A stretch of 15,043 bases of DNA from Burkholderiales bacterium (GTDB taxonomy: Bacteria > Pseudomonadota > Gammaproteobacteria > Burkholderiales > SG8-39), in contig JAICPQ010000028.1 of the NCBI GenBank assembly GCA_025929745.1, positions 1-15,043 on the forward strand. The letters run 5' to 3'. Both the position numbers and the translations under genes were made by a program. The notes beneath the pieces are model-generated. The model was not told the DNA's origin and searched no databases. It saw only the letters and a program-made list of their open reading frames with translations. This document shows positions 6,648 to 14,556 of the stretch, in pieces. How positions within the stretch are numbered: position 1 is the first letter of the stretch; every line of letters starts with the position of its first letter.

Positions 6648-7618
6648 CAGCCGCTGACGCAGCGGCCGCCGCCGTCGAACTCCATGGTCCTGCCGGAGAG
6701 CGGAACGTGCACCGGCATGCGAGCGGCCTTTATGAACGCGGCGGTGCGGCTCGTCTCGACAAGCTTGCCGTTCATCGTCGCCGGCTCGTTCGCATGCGAG
6801 GCGATCACGGAATTCGGCTTCACGAGGTCGTTCACCACGTAAGCGCTTTCCGTCGGGCCGGTGGTGAAAGGAAAGCCGCCGATGTTCATCACCACCAAGT
6901 TCGCCTTGTAGTGCCCGCGCACCACGAGATCCTGCTCGGCCGTGATGCCGGTGTCACCCGACAGGTAGACGGTAAGCCCGTTGGAGAAGCGCACCACGAA
7001 GCCGCTGGCATCGCCTAGATAAGGCGAGAGCCCGCTGCCCTCGAAGAATTTGGACTGCTCGGGCGCCATGAAGGCGGGCGCCAGTGCATTGCTGTGCACT
7101 GCCGGCACGCCTGCGACCATCACCTTGCCGACCATTGTCTGAGCGCCCAAGCGCACCAGGCGCACCAGCTTGGCCGGGTCGCCACCGAGAGATTTCACCT
7201 TCACCTGAAAGAATGAATGCATTTCGCCGCCGACCAGCAGCGGCGCCTGCTTGCCGAGCACGATATTCACCGTATTCGAGTTCGGCGTAACTTTGACCGA
7301 CATATCGGGCTTCTGACAGGCGCCTGCGTTGGCCGAGGGCTGGATCAGGTCGCCGAGATGATCGACGTGCACATGCGAGAGCAGCACCGCGTCGATCTTG
7401 CCGAGGCGCGGGTCGTCCGGGCCGCGCACCGTGCGCCCGGCGTCGTAAAGGATGCGCGTGCCGTCAGGATCCTCGAACACGAGTGCGCGGTCGAACGGGC
7501 AGAACTCGCCGTCGTGGCTGCCGAGCGGGGTGATCTTGACGCGCGGACCCTGGGTGTCCGGCGCGGTGCTCACGCAAGCACCAACCGCGAGACTCAGGGC
7601 GACAACGAGCTTCTTCAT
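6644..7618 (-). CDS. MBL-fold metallohydrolase lipoprotein (UlaG-like)
   Basis: This 324-residue protein begins MKKLVVALSLAVGAC, a lipoprotein signal with the lipobox Cys at 15. The metallo-beta-lactamase fold is shown by LYDAGRT, the metal motif HVHVDH (82-87), a downstream VHSN, LSGDTG, and SHANEP near the C-terminus. Together these supply ligands for a two-metal site. The sequence most resembles UlaG-like or COG2220 hydrolases; the substrate is unknown. ATG at 7618 follows a very strong AGGAGGAG Shine-Dalgarno sequence. That site sits in a short palindrome (7623-7636), which could tune initiation. The gene lies 26 nt after rng and its stop overlaps the amidase start, so it could be transcribed with the amidase and tag and perhaps by read-through from rng. 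A link to amide catabolism is only a guess. Confidence 0.88.
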   Translation of the reverse strand: MKKLVVALSLAVGACVSTAPDTQGPRVKITPLGSHDGEFCPFDRALVFEDPDGTRILYDAGRTVRGPDDPRLGKIDAVLLSHVHVDHLGDLIQPSANAGACQKPDMSVKVTPNSNTVNIVLGKQAPLLVGGEMHSFFQVKVKSLGGDPAKLVRLVRLGAQTMVGKVMVAGVPAVHSNALAPAFMAPEQSKFFEGSGLSPYLGDASGFVVRFSNGLTVYLSGDTGITAEQDLVVRGHYKANLVVMNIGGFPFTTGPTESAYVVNDLVKPNSVIASHANEPATMNGKLVETSRTAAFIKAARMPVHVPLSGRTMEFDGGGRCVSGC

Positions 7619-7622
7619 GGCT

Positions 7623-7636
7623 CCTCCTCTAGGAGG
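7623..7636 (-). promoter_or_regulatory. Ribosome binding site inside an SD/anti-SD palindrome
   Basis: On the plus strand this reads CCTCCT-CT-AGGAGG. On the minus-strand mRNA a CCUCCU is followed at once by the Shine-Dalgarno AGGAGG, 4 nt before the AUG at 7618. The two arms are perfectly complementary, so the ribosome site could be partly masked. With a 2-nt centre the hairpin is strained, so the effect may be small. Confidence 0.45.
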
Positions 7637-7644
7637 GGCTGATG

Positions 7645-9061
<1,417 letters not shown>

Positions 9062-9081
<20 letters not shown>

Positions 9082-9688
9082 GCAGCTTGTCGAGGAGGAG
9101 GCTGGTCTCGTAAAGCGGCAGCCCCATCACCCCGGAGTAGCTGCCGCGCAGCTCCACCACGAAGCGTCCGGCGCGTCCCTGGATCGCGTAGGCGCCGGCT
9201 TTGTCGTCGCCTTCGCCGCTCGCCGCGTACTGCGCGATCTCCTCGGGCGAGAGTTTTTTCAGCTGCACTTCGGAGCTCGACAGCGCGAATTCGACCTGCT
9301 CGTAGTTCTTGAGCGCCACCGCGGTCAGCACCTCATGGCGCTGGCCGGAAAGCGCGGCGAGCATCTCCGCCGCCTGGGCACGGTCTTTGGGCTTGCCGAA
9401 GAGCCGTCCGTCCAGCGCCACGGTGGTATCGGCGGCGAGGATCGGCGCAGGCGGAAGGTTTCTCTGCAGCATGCGCCGCCAGCCCGCCTCGGCCTTGGCG
9501 CGCGCCATGCGCTCGACGTAGGCGGCGGGTGCCTCGCCGGCGAGCGGGGTCTCGTCCACTTCGGGGTGCTCGCCGAGGCGCTCCCGGAAAAGCAGCAGGT
9601 GAAAGCGCACGCCGATCTGCGCGAGGAGCTCGCGCCGCCGCGGGCTGCGCGAGGCGAGATAGATGCCGCGTTCGGGGATGGCGATCAT
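9062..9688 (-). CDS. maf: Maf-family nucleoside triphosphate pyrophosphatase (YhdE type)
   Basis: The 208-residue Maf protein carries the signature LASRSPRRRELL (11-22), Asp87 in LAADTTVALDG and FGKPKD (97-102). It also has LSGQRHEVLTAVAL and DKAGAYAIQGRAGRFV, then GSYSGVMGLPLYET. The last two segments match the YhdE subgroup, which hydrolyses dTTP, UTP and modified pyrimidine nucleotides to monophosphates, rather than the YceF subgroup. ATG at 9688 overlaps the TGA stop of rlmH (ATGA). An upstream extension of the frame to 9937 lies inside rlmH and is not used. Its 3' end contains the rng start. It is a cytoplasmic nucleotide-pool housekeeping enzyme. Confidence 0.94.
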
Positions 9689-10083
9689 GCGCGGTGATAA
9701 GGATGCCCGGTGAGGAGCGTAGCAGCACGGTAAATCTGCTCCATCAGCACCACCTGGGCAAGCGCGTGGGGCAGCGTCAGGGAGGACAGCCGCATAAGAA
9801 GGGCTGCGTCTTTTTTCATACTTTCCTCGAGTCCATCGGGTCCGCCAATCACGAAAGTCGTCTCGCGTCTCAATAGCGTCGCGAACTGCTCGGTCGTCAT
9901 GTCCTTGCCGCGCTCGTCGAGCGCCACGATGTGGCATTTTCCGTCAAGGGATAAGCGGCCGGGTTTCACCAGTTGCCGTTCCACCGCGTACCCGCGCGGC
10001 ATGCGTTTCGCATATTCGGCGCAGGCCTCTTCCGCCCAGGCCGGGAGCCTAGCGCTTAGCGCGACGACGCGGAGCCGTGGCAC
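9685..10083 (-). CDS. rlmH: 23S rRNA (pseudouridine1915-N3)-methyltransferase RlmH, shortened
   Basis: This SPOUT methyltransferase modifies Psi1915 in helix 69 of 23S rRNA. Motifs seen are LPAWAEEACAEYAKRMP (13-29), IVALDERGK (52-60), the SAM-binding-knot GGPDGL (80-85), LTLPHALAQVVLMEQIYRA and the C-terminal TGHPYHRA. It has 132 residues against 155 in E. coli. The gap falls between VKPGR (about 39-43) and the strand IVALDE, where E. coli has a lysine-rich loop and a helix of roughly 22 residues. The knot and C-terminus that form the active site are complete. The start is GTG at 10083, inside the 3' end of rsfS (35-nt overlap). The stop overlaps the maf start. Confidence 0.9.
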   Translation of the reverse strand: MPRLRVVALSARLPAWAEEACAEYAKRMPRGYAVERQLVKPGRLSLDGKCHIVALDERGKDMTTEQFATLLRRETTFVIGGPDGLEESMKKDAALLMRLSSLTLPHALAQVVLMEQIYRAATLLTGHPYHRA

Positions 10084-10456
10084 GGCGTTTCGCTTTCTTC
10101 GCAGCCCTGCGCGGCTCTTTATTCAGGCGCACCGGCTTGCCGCCCCAGATTTCCTCGAGGTTGTAGAACGTGCGCACCGTAGGATGCATGATGTGCACCA
10201 CCACGTCGCCGAGGTCGACGAGCACCCATTCTCCACTCGCCTCGCCCTCGACGCCGTAGACGCGCGCGCCCTGCTCCTTCACCCGTTCCTGCACGCGGTC
10301 GGAAAGCGCCTTCACCTGCCGGTTCGATTCACCGCTCGCGATTACGACGCGCTCGAACATCGAGGGCAGGCGCGCGGTGTTGAAAACGAGAATATCCCTG
10401 CCTTTCACGTCCTCGAGCGCCTCGACCACGATGCGCTGCTTGAGGCGGATGTCCAT
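10049..10456 (-). CDS. rsfS: Ribosomal silencing factor RsfS
   Basis: RsfS binds ribosomal protein uL14 and blocks subunit joining when nutrients are scarce. The family core is complete: ALEDVKGRDILVFNT, VIASGESNRQVKALSDRV, VYGVEGEASGEWVLVDLGDVVVHIMHPTVRTFYNLEEIWG. After WGGKP the protein continues with about 30 residues, the last part very rich in Lys and Arg, that E. coli RsfS (105 residues) lacks. Such a tail could contact rRNA (inference). The start is ATG at 10456, which shares its A with the TGA stop of nadD (TGATG). A GTG at 10459, one codon earlier, is equally placed. Its 3' end contains the rlmH start. Confidence 0.93.
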   Translation of the reverse strand: MDIRLKQRIVVEALEDVKGRDILVFNTARLPSMFERVVIASGESNRQVKALSDRVQERVKEQGARVYGVEGEASGEWVLVDLGDVVVHIMHPTVRTFYNLEEIWGGKPVRLNKEPRRAAKKAKRRATAPRRRAKR

Positions 10457-11007
10457 CACACGTAGAGCCGCTTCCGGACGATATAGTTCGCCACCGCCGC
10501 CGGAACCAGGTGAGCAATCGCCTCACCACGCGCGACGCGTGCGCGCACCTCGCTTGCCGAAATATCCATGGCCTTCATCGGAATCACCTCGACGGCCTTG
10601 TCGAGCGCCACCCCCGGCCGGGCGAATACCCCGATGCGCGCCAGTCGCCTCACTTCCTGCGGCCGGTGCCAGGTGTCGAGCTTTGCGTACTGATCGGCGC
10701 CGATAAGGAGCCAGAGCTCTGTCCCGAGCTCGCCGTGAAGCTGCATTAGCGTATCGACGGTATAGCCTGACGCGCTCGCCTTCAGCTCGCGGGCGTCAAT
10801 TGCGTATCTGGGCTCGCCTTGCAGCGCGAGCTCGAGCATCGCAACGCGGTGCTCGCCGTTCGCGACTGCCGGCTTGCGGTAGCGCGGCGCACCGGTGGGC
10901 ATGAAAAGGACTTTCTCGAGCTTGAGCTTGTCGAGCGCGGCGCGCGCCATCGCGAGATGCGCGTTGTGAACCGGGTCGAAGGTCCCGCCCAATATTCCTA
11001 CGCTCAG
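10456..11007 (-). CDS. nadD: Nicotinate-nucleotide adenylyltransferase, apparently with a CTG start
   Basis: NadD converts nicotinate mononucleotide and ATP to deamido-NAD in NAD synthesis. The nucleotidyltransferase motif GILGGTFDPVHNAHL contains the HxxH pair (His14, His17). LLIGADQYAKLDTWHRP and, near the end, the ISASEVR motif confirm the family. About 183 residues follow if CTG at 11007 is used. No ATG, GTG or TTG lies in frame close upstream, and the next one inside (TTG at the Leu of GILGG) would cut the first beta strand. CTG at 11007 overlaps the proA stop (CTGA) and has GGAGA 9 nt upstream (11021-11017), so it is well supported. The longer open frame upstream, inside proA, is a shadow. 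The stop overlaps rsfS. Confidence 0.92.
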   Translation of the reverse strand: MSVGILGGTFDPVHNAHLAMARAALDKLKLEKVLFMPTGAPRYRKPAVANGEHRVAMLELALQGEPRYAIDARELKASASGYTVDTLMQLHGELGTELWLLIGADQYAKLDTWHRPQEVRRLARIGVFARPGVALDKAVEVIPMKAMDISASEVRARVARGEAIAHLVPAAVANYIVRKRLYV

Positions 11008-12281
11008 GTGCGGATTTCTCCGTGCCCGAGGACCACGTATTTCTGCGTGGTCAGGCCCTCGAGCCCGACCGGGCCGCGCGCGTGCAGCTTGTCGGTGGAA
11101 ATGCCGATCTCTGCGCCCAGGCCGTATTCGTAGCCGTCGGCAAAGCGCGTCGAGGCGTTCCACATCACCGAGCTCGAATCGACCTCGCGCAGGAAACGCT
11201 CGGCGTGCAGGCGATCTTGCGCGACGATGGCATCGGTGTGCTGTGAGCCGTATTTCGCGATGTGCTCGATCGCCTCGTCGAGACCCTTGACGACGCGAAT
11301 CGACACGATGGGCGCGAGCCACTCGGTGTAGTAATCGTCCTCGCTCGCCTTCTTGCCGTTCACATACTTCAACGCCACGGGGTCGGCGCGCATCTCGACG
11401 CCCTTAGAAGAAAAAATCTCGCCGATGCGCGGCAGCACGCGCGGCGCGATCGCCTCGGCGACCAGCAGCGTTTCCATCGTGTTGCACGTGCCGTAGCGCT
11501 GGGTCTTTGCGTTGTCGGCGATGCGCACGGCCATTTCCGGATCGGCGCTGTCGTCGATGTAGACGTGGCACACGCCGTCGAGGTGCTTAATCATCGGTAT
11601 GCGCGACTCCCGCGCCAGTCGCTCGATCAGAGTCTTGCCGCCGCGCGGCACGATGATGTCGATGTATTCGCGCATCGTGATGAGCTCGCCCACCGCGGCG
11701 CGGTCGGGCGTCGGCACGAGCTGCACCGCGGCTTCGGGCAGCCGGGCGCTCTTCAGGGCCGCGCGCACGCATTGGGCGATGGCGCGATTCGACTCGAGCG
11801 CCTCTGAGCCGCCGCGCAGGATGCACGCATTACCGGCCTTGAGGCAGAGCGCCGCCGCGTCCGCAGTGACGTTCGGGCGTGACTCATAAATAATGCCGAT
11901 GACCCCGATCGGTACGCGCATGCGCGCGACCTCGATGCCGGTCGGGCGCTTCACGCGCTCGGAGATGGCGCCCACCGGATCGGCAAGCGCCGCCACCTGC
12001 TCCACGCCGTCGGCCATCTGCTCGACTAGAGCGCTGGTCAGCGTGAGCCGGTCCACGAACGCGGCGTCGTTGCCTTCGCGTTCGGCTTTTTTTACGTCGG
12101 CGGCATTAGCGCGCAAAATCTCGGTGCTTCTTGAGCGGATGCCAGAGGCAATGCCGACCAGCGCGCGGTTCTTTGTCAGGGTGTCGGCGCGCGCGAGCTC
12201 GCGCGCGGCGGCCCGCGCCGCGCGACCCATCTCGAGCATCAGTCCCTGCAGCTCGGCCTCGGCATGTTTGTTGCGCTCCAT
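11004..12281 (-). CDS. proA: Gamma-glutamyl phosphate reductase
   Basis: ProA reduces gamma-glutamyl phosphate to glutamate semialdehyde with NADPH, the second step of proline synthesis. The 425-residue product shows VPIGVIGIIYESRPNVTADAA (about 123-143), CILRGGSEALESN, VPRGGKTLIE, the catalytic Cys266 in RYGTCNTMETLLV, TEWLAPIVSIRVV and SSSVMWNASTRFADGYEYGLGAEIGIST. ATG at 12281 is the start. The frame stays open to 12596, but that part lies inside the divergent gene. There is no clear Shine-Dalgarno sequence, and a TACAAT -10-like hexamer ends 6 nt before the ATG, so the message may be leaderless. The stop overlaps the nadD start. proB is not in the window. Confidence 0.95.
   Translation of the reverse strand: MERNKHAEAELQGLMLEMGRAARAAARELARADTLTKNRALVGIASGIRSRSTEILRANAADVKKAEREGNDAAFVDRLTLTSALVEQMADGVEQVAALADPVGAISERVKRPTGIEVARMRVPIGVIGIIYESRPNVTADAAALCLKAGNACILRGGSEALESNRAIAQCVRAALKSARLPEAAVQLVPTPDRAAVGELITMREYIDIIVPRGGKTLIERLARESRIPMIKHLDGVCHVYIDDSADPEMAVRIADNAKTQRYGTCNTMETLLVAEAIAPRVLPRIGEIFSSKGVEMRADPVALKYVNGKKASEDDYYTEWLAPIVSIRVVKGLDEAIEHIAKYGSQHTDAIVAQDRLHAERFLREVDSSSVMWNASTRFADGYEYGLGAEIGISTDKLHARGPVGLEGLTTQKYVVLGHGEIRT
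11017..11021 (-). promoter_or_regulatory. Shine-Dalgarno sequence that supports the CTG start of nadD
   Basis: GGAGA on the minus strand lies 9 nt before CTG at 11007, within the last codons of proA. It is the best purine match near the nadD start and favours CTG over the internal TTG. Confidence 0.5.
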
Positions 12282-12287
12282 GCAGCC

Positions 12288-12293
12288 ATTGTA
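12288..12293 (-). promoter_or_regulatory. Candidate -10 element of a leaderless proA promoter
   Basis: TACAAT (5 of 6 to TATAAT) on the minus strand ends 6 nt before the ATG at 12281, so transcription would start at or within a base or two of the A of ATG. I find no good -35 at 16-18 bp, which lowers confidence. Confidence 0.35.
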
Positions 12294-13667
12294 ATGGTTC
12301 AGCACGTTGCCATCGTCGGGGCAGGACTCGCCGGCCTCGCGTGCGGCGTAGCGCTCACCGACGCGGGGCTGCGCGTCACGCTCATCGAGCGGGAAGAGCG
12401 CCTCGGCGGGCGCGCGCGCAGCTGGACCGACGCGACAAGCGGCGATGTCATCGATCTCGGCCCGCACGTGCTGCACAGCGAGTACCGCAACATGCTCGGA
12501 TTTCTCGAACGCCTCGGTACGCGCGATCTCATCCACTGGCAGCCAGACAACCTCATCACGCTGGTCGACGGCGAACGGGTCGTGCGGCTGCGCCATTCGC
12601 CGCTGCCGCCGCCCTTGAGCCTGCTACCCGATCTCGTGCGCGGCTCCCGCCTGCCGTTACGCGACCTCGCATCGAACAACCGCGTGACGTGGCGCGCGCT
12701 GCGCTTCCGTGAAGACGATGTGCCGGAGCTCGATCAATTCGGTGCCCTCGACTATCTGCGCGCCCTCGGCGTCAGCCAGCCGATGATCGAATGGTTCTGG
12801 GCGTTCGCCTCGCTCTCGGTGATGAACGTGCCGCTCGAGCGCTGCTCGGCCGCGGCGCTGCTGCGCGTGCATTCGCAGCTCATCGGCCACCGCGGGCTGC
12901 ATTTCGGCTTTCCGGCGGTGGGGCTCGCCGAGCTTTTCGCGCCGCAAGCCGCACGCGTGATCGACCGGGTGGTGCTCCGCGCCGAGGTCGTCGCGATCGA
13001 AAAGGGGGTTGTGCTCGCCGACGGCACGCATATCGCCGCCGACCACGTCGTCAGCACGTTGCCGCCGCAGCATGAGATCGAACCGAGCCCGTATGTAAGC
13101 GTGTATCTCTGGTTCGACCGCAAGCTCACCCGGGAGCGCTTCTGGGCGCTGCTCGGCGCCGAGAAGCGCCTCAACACCGATTTCTACGATCTCTCCAACA
13201 TCCGGCGCGGCTGGGGCGAACGGCCGTCGATCGTGGCATCGAATATCATCTACAGCCATCGCGCGCATCGCATGTCGAACGAGGATATCGTGGCGGCGAC
13301 GCAGCGGGAGATCGCGCAGTTCGCGCCGCAAGCCGCGTACGCGCGCGTGACGCACGCGGTGATTAATCGAATCCCTATGGTGATTCCTTGCCCCGTGCCC
13401 GGAAGCGAGAGCGCGAGGCCGGCGCCCTCCGCGACGCTCGCCGGGGACTGGACCAATACGGCACTCCCATCCTCGATGGAAAGCGCCGTGCGCTCGGGAC
13501 TGATGGCGGCCGAGCATGTGCTGCGTCTTGCCGGGCGCCCGCGCGAGCTTGCGCTGCCGATGCGGCCTAGCGATGGCCTGGCGGGGCTGGTGCAGAAGCT
13601 GCCGCGTGCAGTTCCAGGCCGAGCTTGGCGAACTCCTCCCACGGCTCGCCCACGCGCACGCCCTTGA
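12294..13667 (+). CDS. FAD-dependent oxidoreductase, HpnE / phytoene-desaturase-like
   Basis: The 457-residue flavoprotein has an N-terminal Rossmann motif GAGLAG (9-14), ribose-binding Glu32, and GGRAR following it. Next come DLGPHVLHSEYRNMLGFLERLG, PMIEWFWAFASLSVMNVPLERCSAAALLRVHSQLIG and FPAVGLAELF. The C-terminal FAD motif is LAGDWTNTALPSSMESAVRSGLMAAEHVLR. This layout is that of the squalene/hydroxysqualene desaturase-like group (HpnE) and its carotenoid-desaturase relatives, which act on isoprenoid chains. No hpnC, hpnD or carotenoid gene is nearby, so the substrate is open. ATG at 12294 lies just 12 bp from the divergent proA start; the upstream ATG at 12264 is inside proA. The last 33 or so residues are Pro/Arg-rich, unlike the family, and overlap the convergent holA gene by 101 bp. 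The original stop may have been lost. Confidence 0.85.
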   Translation: MVQHVAIVGAGLAGLACGVALTDAGLRVTLIEREERLGGRARSWTDATSGDVIDLGPHVLHSEYRNMLGFLERLGTRDLIHWQPDNLITLVDGERVVRLRHSPLPPPLSLLPDLVRGSRLPLRDLASNNRVTWRALRFREDDVPELDQFGALDYLRALGVSQPMIEWFWAFASLSVMNVPLERCSAAALLRVHSQLIGHRGLHFGFPAVGLAELFAPQAARVIDRVVLRAEVVAIEKGVVLADGTHIAADHVVSTLPPQHEIEPSPYVSVYLWFDRKLTRERFWALLGAEKRLNTDFYDLSNIRRGWGERPSIVASNIIYSHRAHRMSNEDIVAATQREIAQFAPQAAYARVTHAVINRIPMVIPCPVPGSESARPAPSATLAGDWTNTALPSSMESAVRSGLMAAEHVLRLAGRPRELALPMRPSDGLAGLVQKLPRAVPGRAWRTPPTARPRARP

Positions 13668-14556
13668 TCGTGCGGTCGATCTCGGCGGCGCGATCGATCG
13701 CTTTTGCCAACGCTTTCGGCGGGTAGCGCTTCGCCTTGTCGACGATCATCTGCGTGGGCTTGTTGGCGTAGCCGCCGTACGCAAGGACGAAGAGGACGTT
13801 CGAGATCGTGAAGAGAAGGTGAGTGGTGGCTTCGCCTTCTCCGCGTAGTCCGTCGAGGATGCGGATATAACGTGCGCTCTCGCCCGAGGCGAGGGCTTCA
13901 GCGGCGGCGAAGGTATCGAAGCGCGCGACATCTGCGACCGCGTCGCGCACTACGTCGACCGAAAGCTGTCCCTCCGGCGCGAGGAGAGCGAGCTTCTGGA
14001 GCTCCTGGTGCGCCGCGAGCAGGTTGCCTTCAACGCGCTCGGCCAGGTACTCGAGCGCCTCGGGCGAGGCGCTCTGCTTCTGCCGGTTCAACCTTTGCGA
14101 AAGCCACGCGGGCAGCGCGCTACGCGGGACGGGCTGCACCTCGACGATCACACCGACCTTGTTGAGAGCGAGGAACCACGGCGCCTCCCACCAGCCGCCG
14201 CCTTCGGGGCGCGGCATGGTAAGAAGGAGCAGCGCTTCCGGGCTCGGCTGCTCGCACCATCGCACGACCGCGTCGGAGACCTGGGCGCTCGGCTTGCCGC
14301 TTGGCAGACGCAACTCGACGATCTTCCGGCCGCCGAACAACGAAAGGCTCGCGCCGGCATGCGCGAGCTCGCTCCAGTCGAACGAGCGCCCCGGCTCGTA
14401 GACCTCGCGCTCGGCGAAGCCTTGCTTGCGCGCGGCGACTCGCACGGCATCGGCGGCTTCAAGCACCAGCAGCGGCTCATCGCCCAGGATGGCGTAAACG
14501 GGCAGGAGGGGTCTAGCGAGCTGCGCGGGAAGCTGCTCGCTCGCGCGAAGACGCAT
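13567..14556 (-). CDS. holA: DNA polymerase III subunit delta
   Basis: HolA is the clamp-loader subunit that opens the beta sliding clamp. The 329-residue product fits the family length. Recognisable segments are LPVYAILGDEPLLVLEAADAVR (18-39), FDWSELAHAGASLSLFGGRKIVELRLPSGKPS, AWLSQRLNRQ, YLAERVEGNLLAAHQELQKLALL and the C-terminal helical collar with FTISNVLFVLAYGG and IDRTIKGVRVGEPWEEFAKLGLELH. ATG at 14556 shares its A with the TAA stop of lptE (TAATG), so translation is coupled. At the 3' end it overlaps the convergent FAD oxidoreductase gene by 101 bp. It is part of the conserved lptE-holA-nadD-rsfS-rlmH block. Confidence 0.95.
   Translation of the reverse strand: MRLRASEQLPAQLARPLLPVYAILGDEPLLVLEAADAVRVAARKQGFAEREVYEPGRSFDWSELAHAGASLSLFGGRKIVELRLPSGKPSAQVSDAVVRWCEQPSPEALLLLTMPRPEGGGWWEAPWFLALNKVGVIVEVQPVPRSALPAWLSQRLNRQKQSASPEALEYLAERVEGNLLAAHQELQKLALLAPEGQLSVDVVRDAVADVARFDTFAAAEALASGESARYIRILDGLRGEGEATTHLLFTISNVLFVLAYGGYANKPTQMIVDKAKRYPPKALAKAIDRAAEIDRTIKGVRVGEPWEEFAKLGLELHAAASAPAPPGHR

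Noticed and set aside
11008..11322. Upstream extension of nadD within proA
   Set aside because: The sequence is a frame shadow of proA. NadD homology starts at the GILGG motif.
12287..12298. CCATT-GT-AATGG inverted repeat as a regulator binding site
   Set aside because: Five-base arms are too short to claim an operator. One arm includes the oxidoreductase ATG and could be chance.
12282..12596. Extension of proA upstream of ATG 12281
   Set aside because: It lies antisense within the start of the FAD oxidoreductase, and ProA homology begins after 12281.
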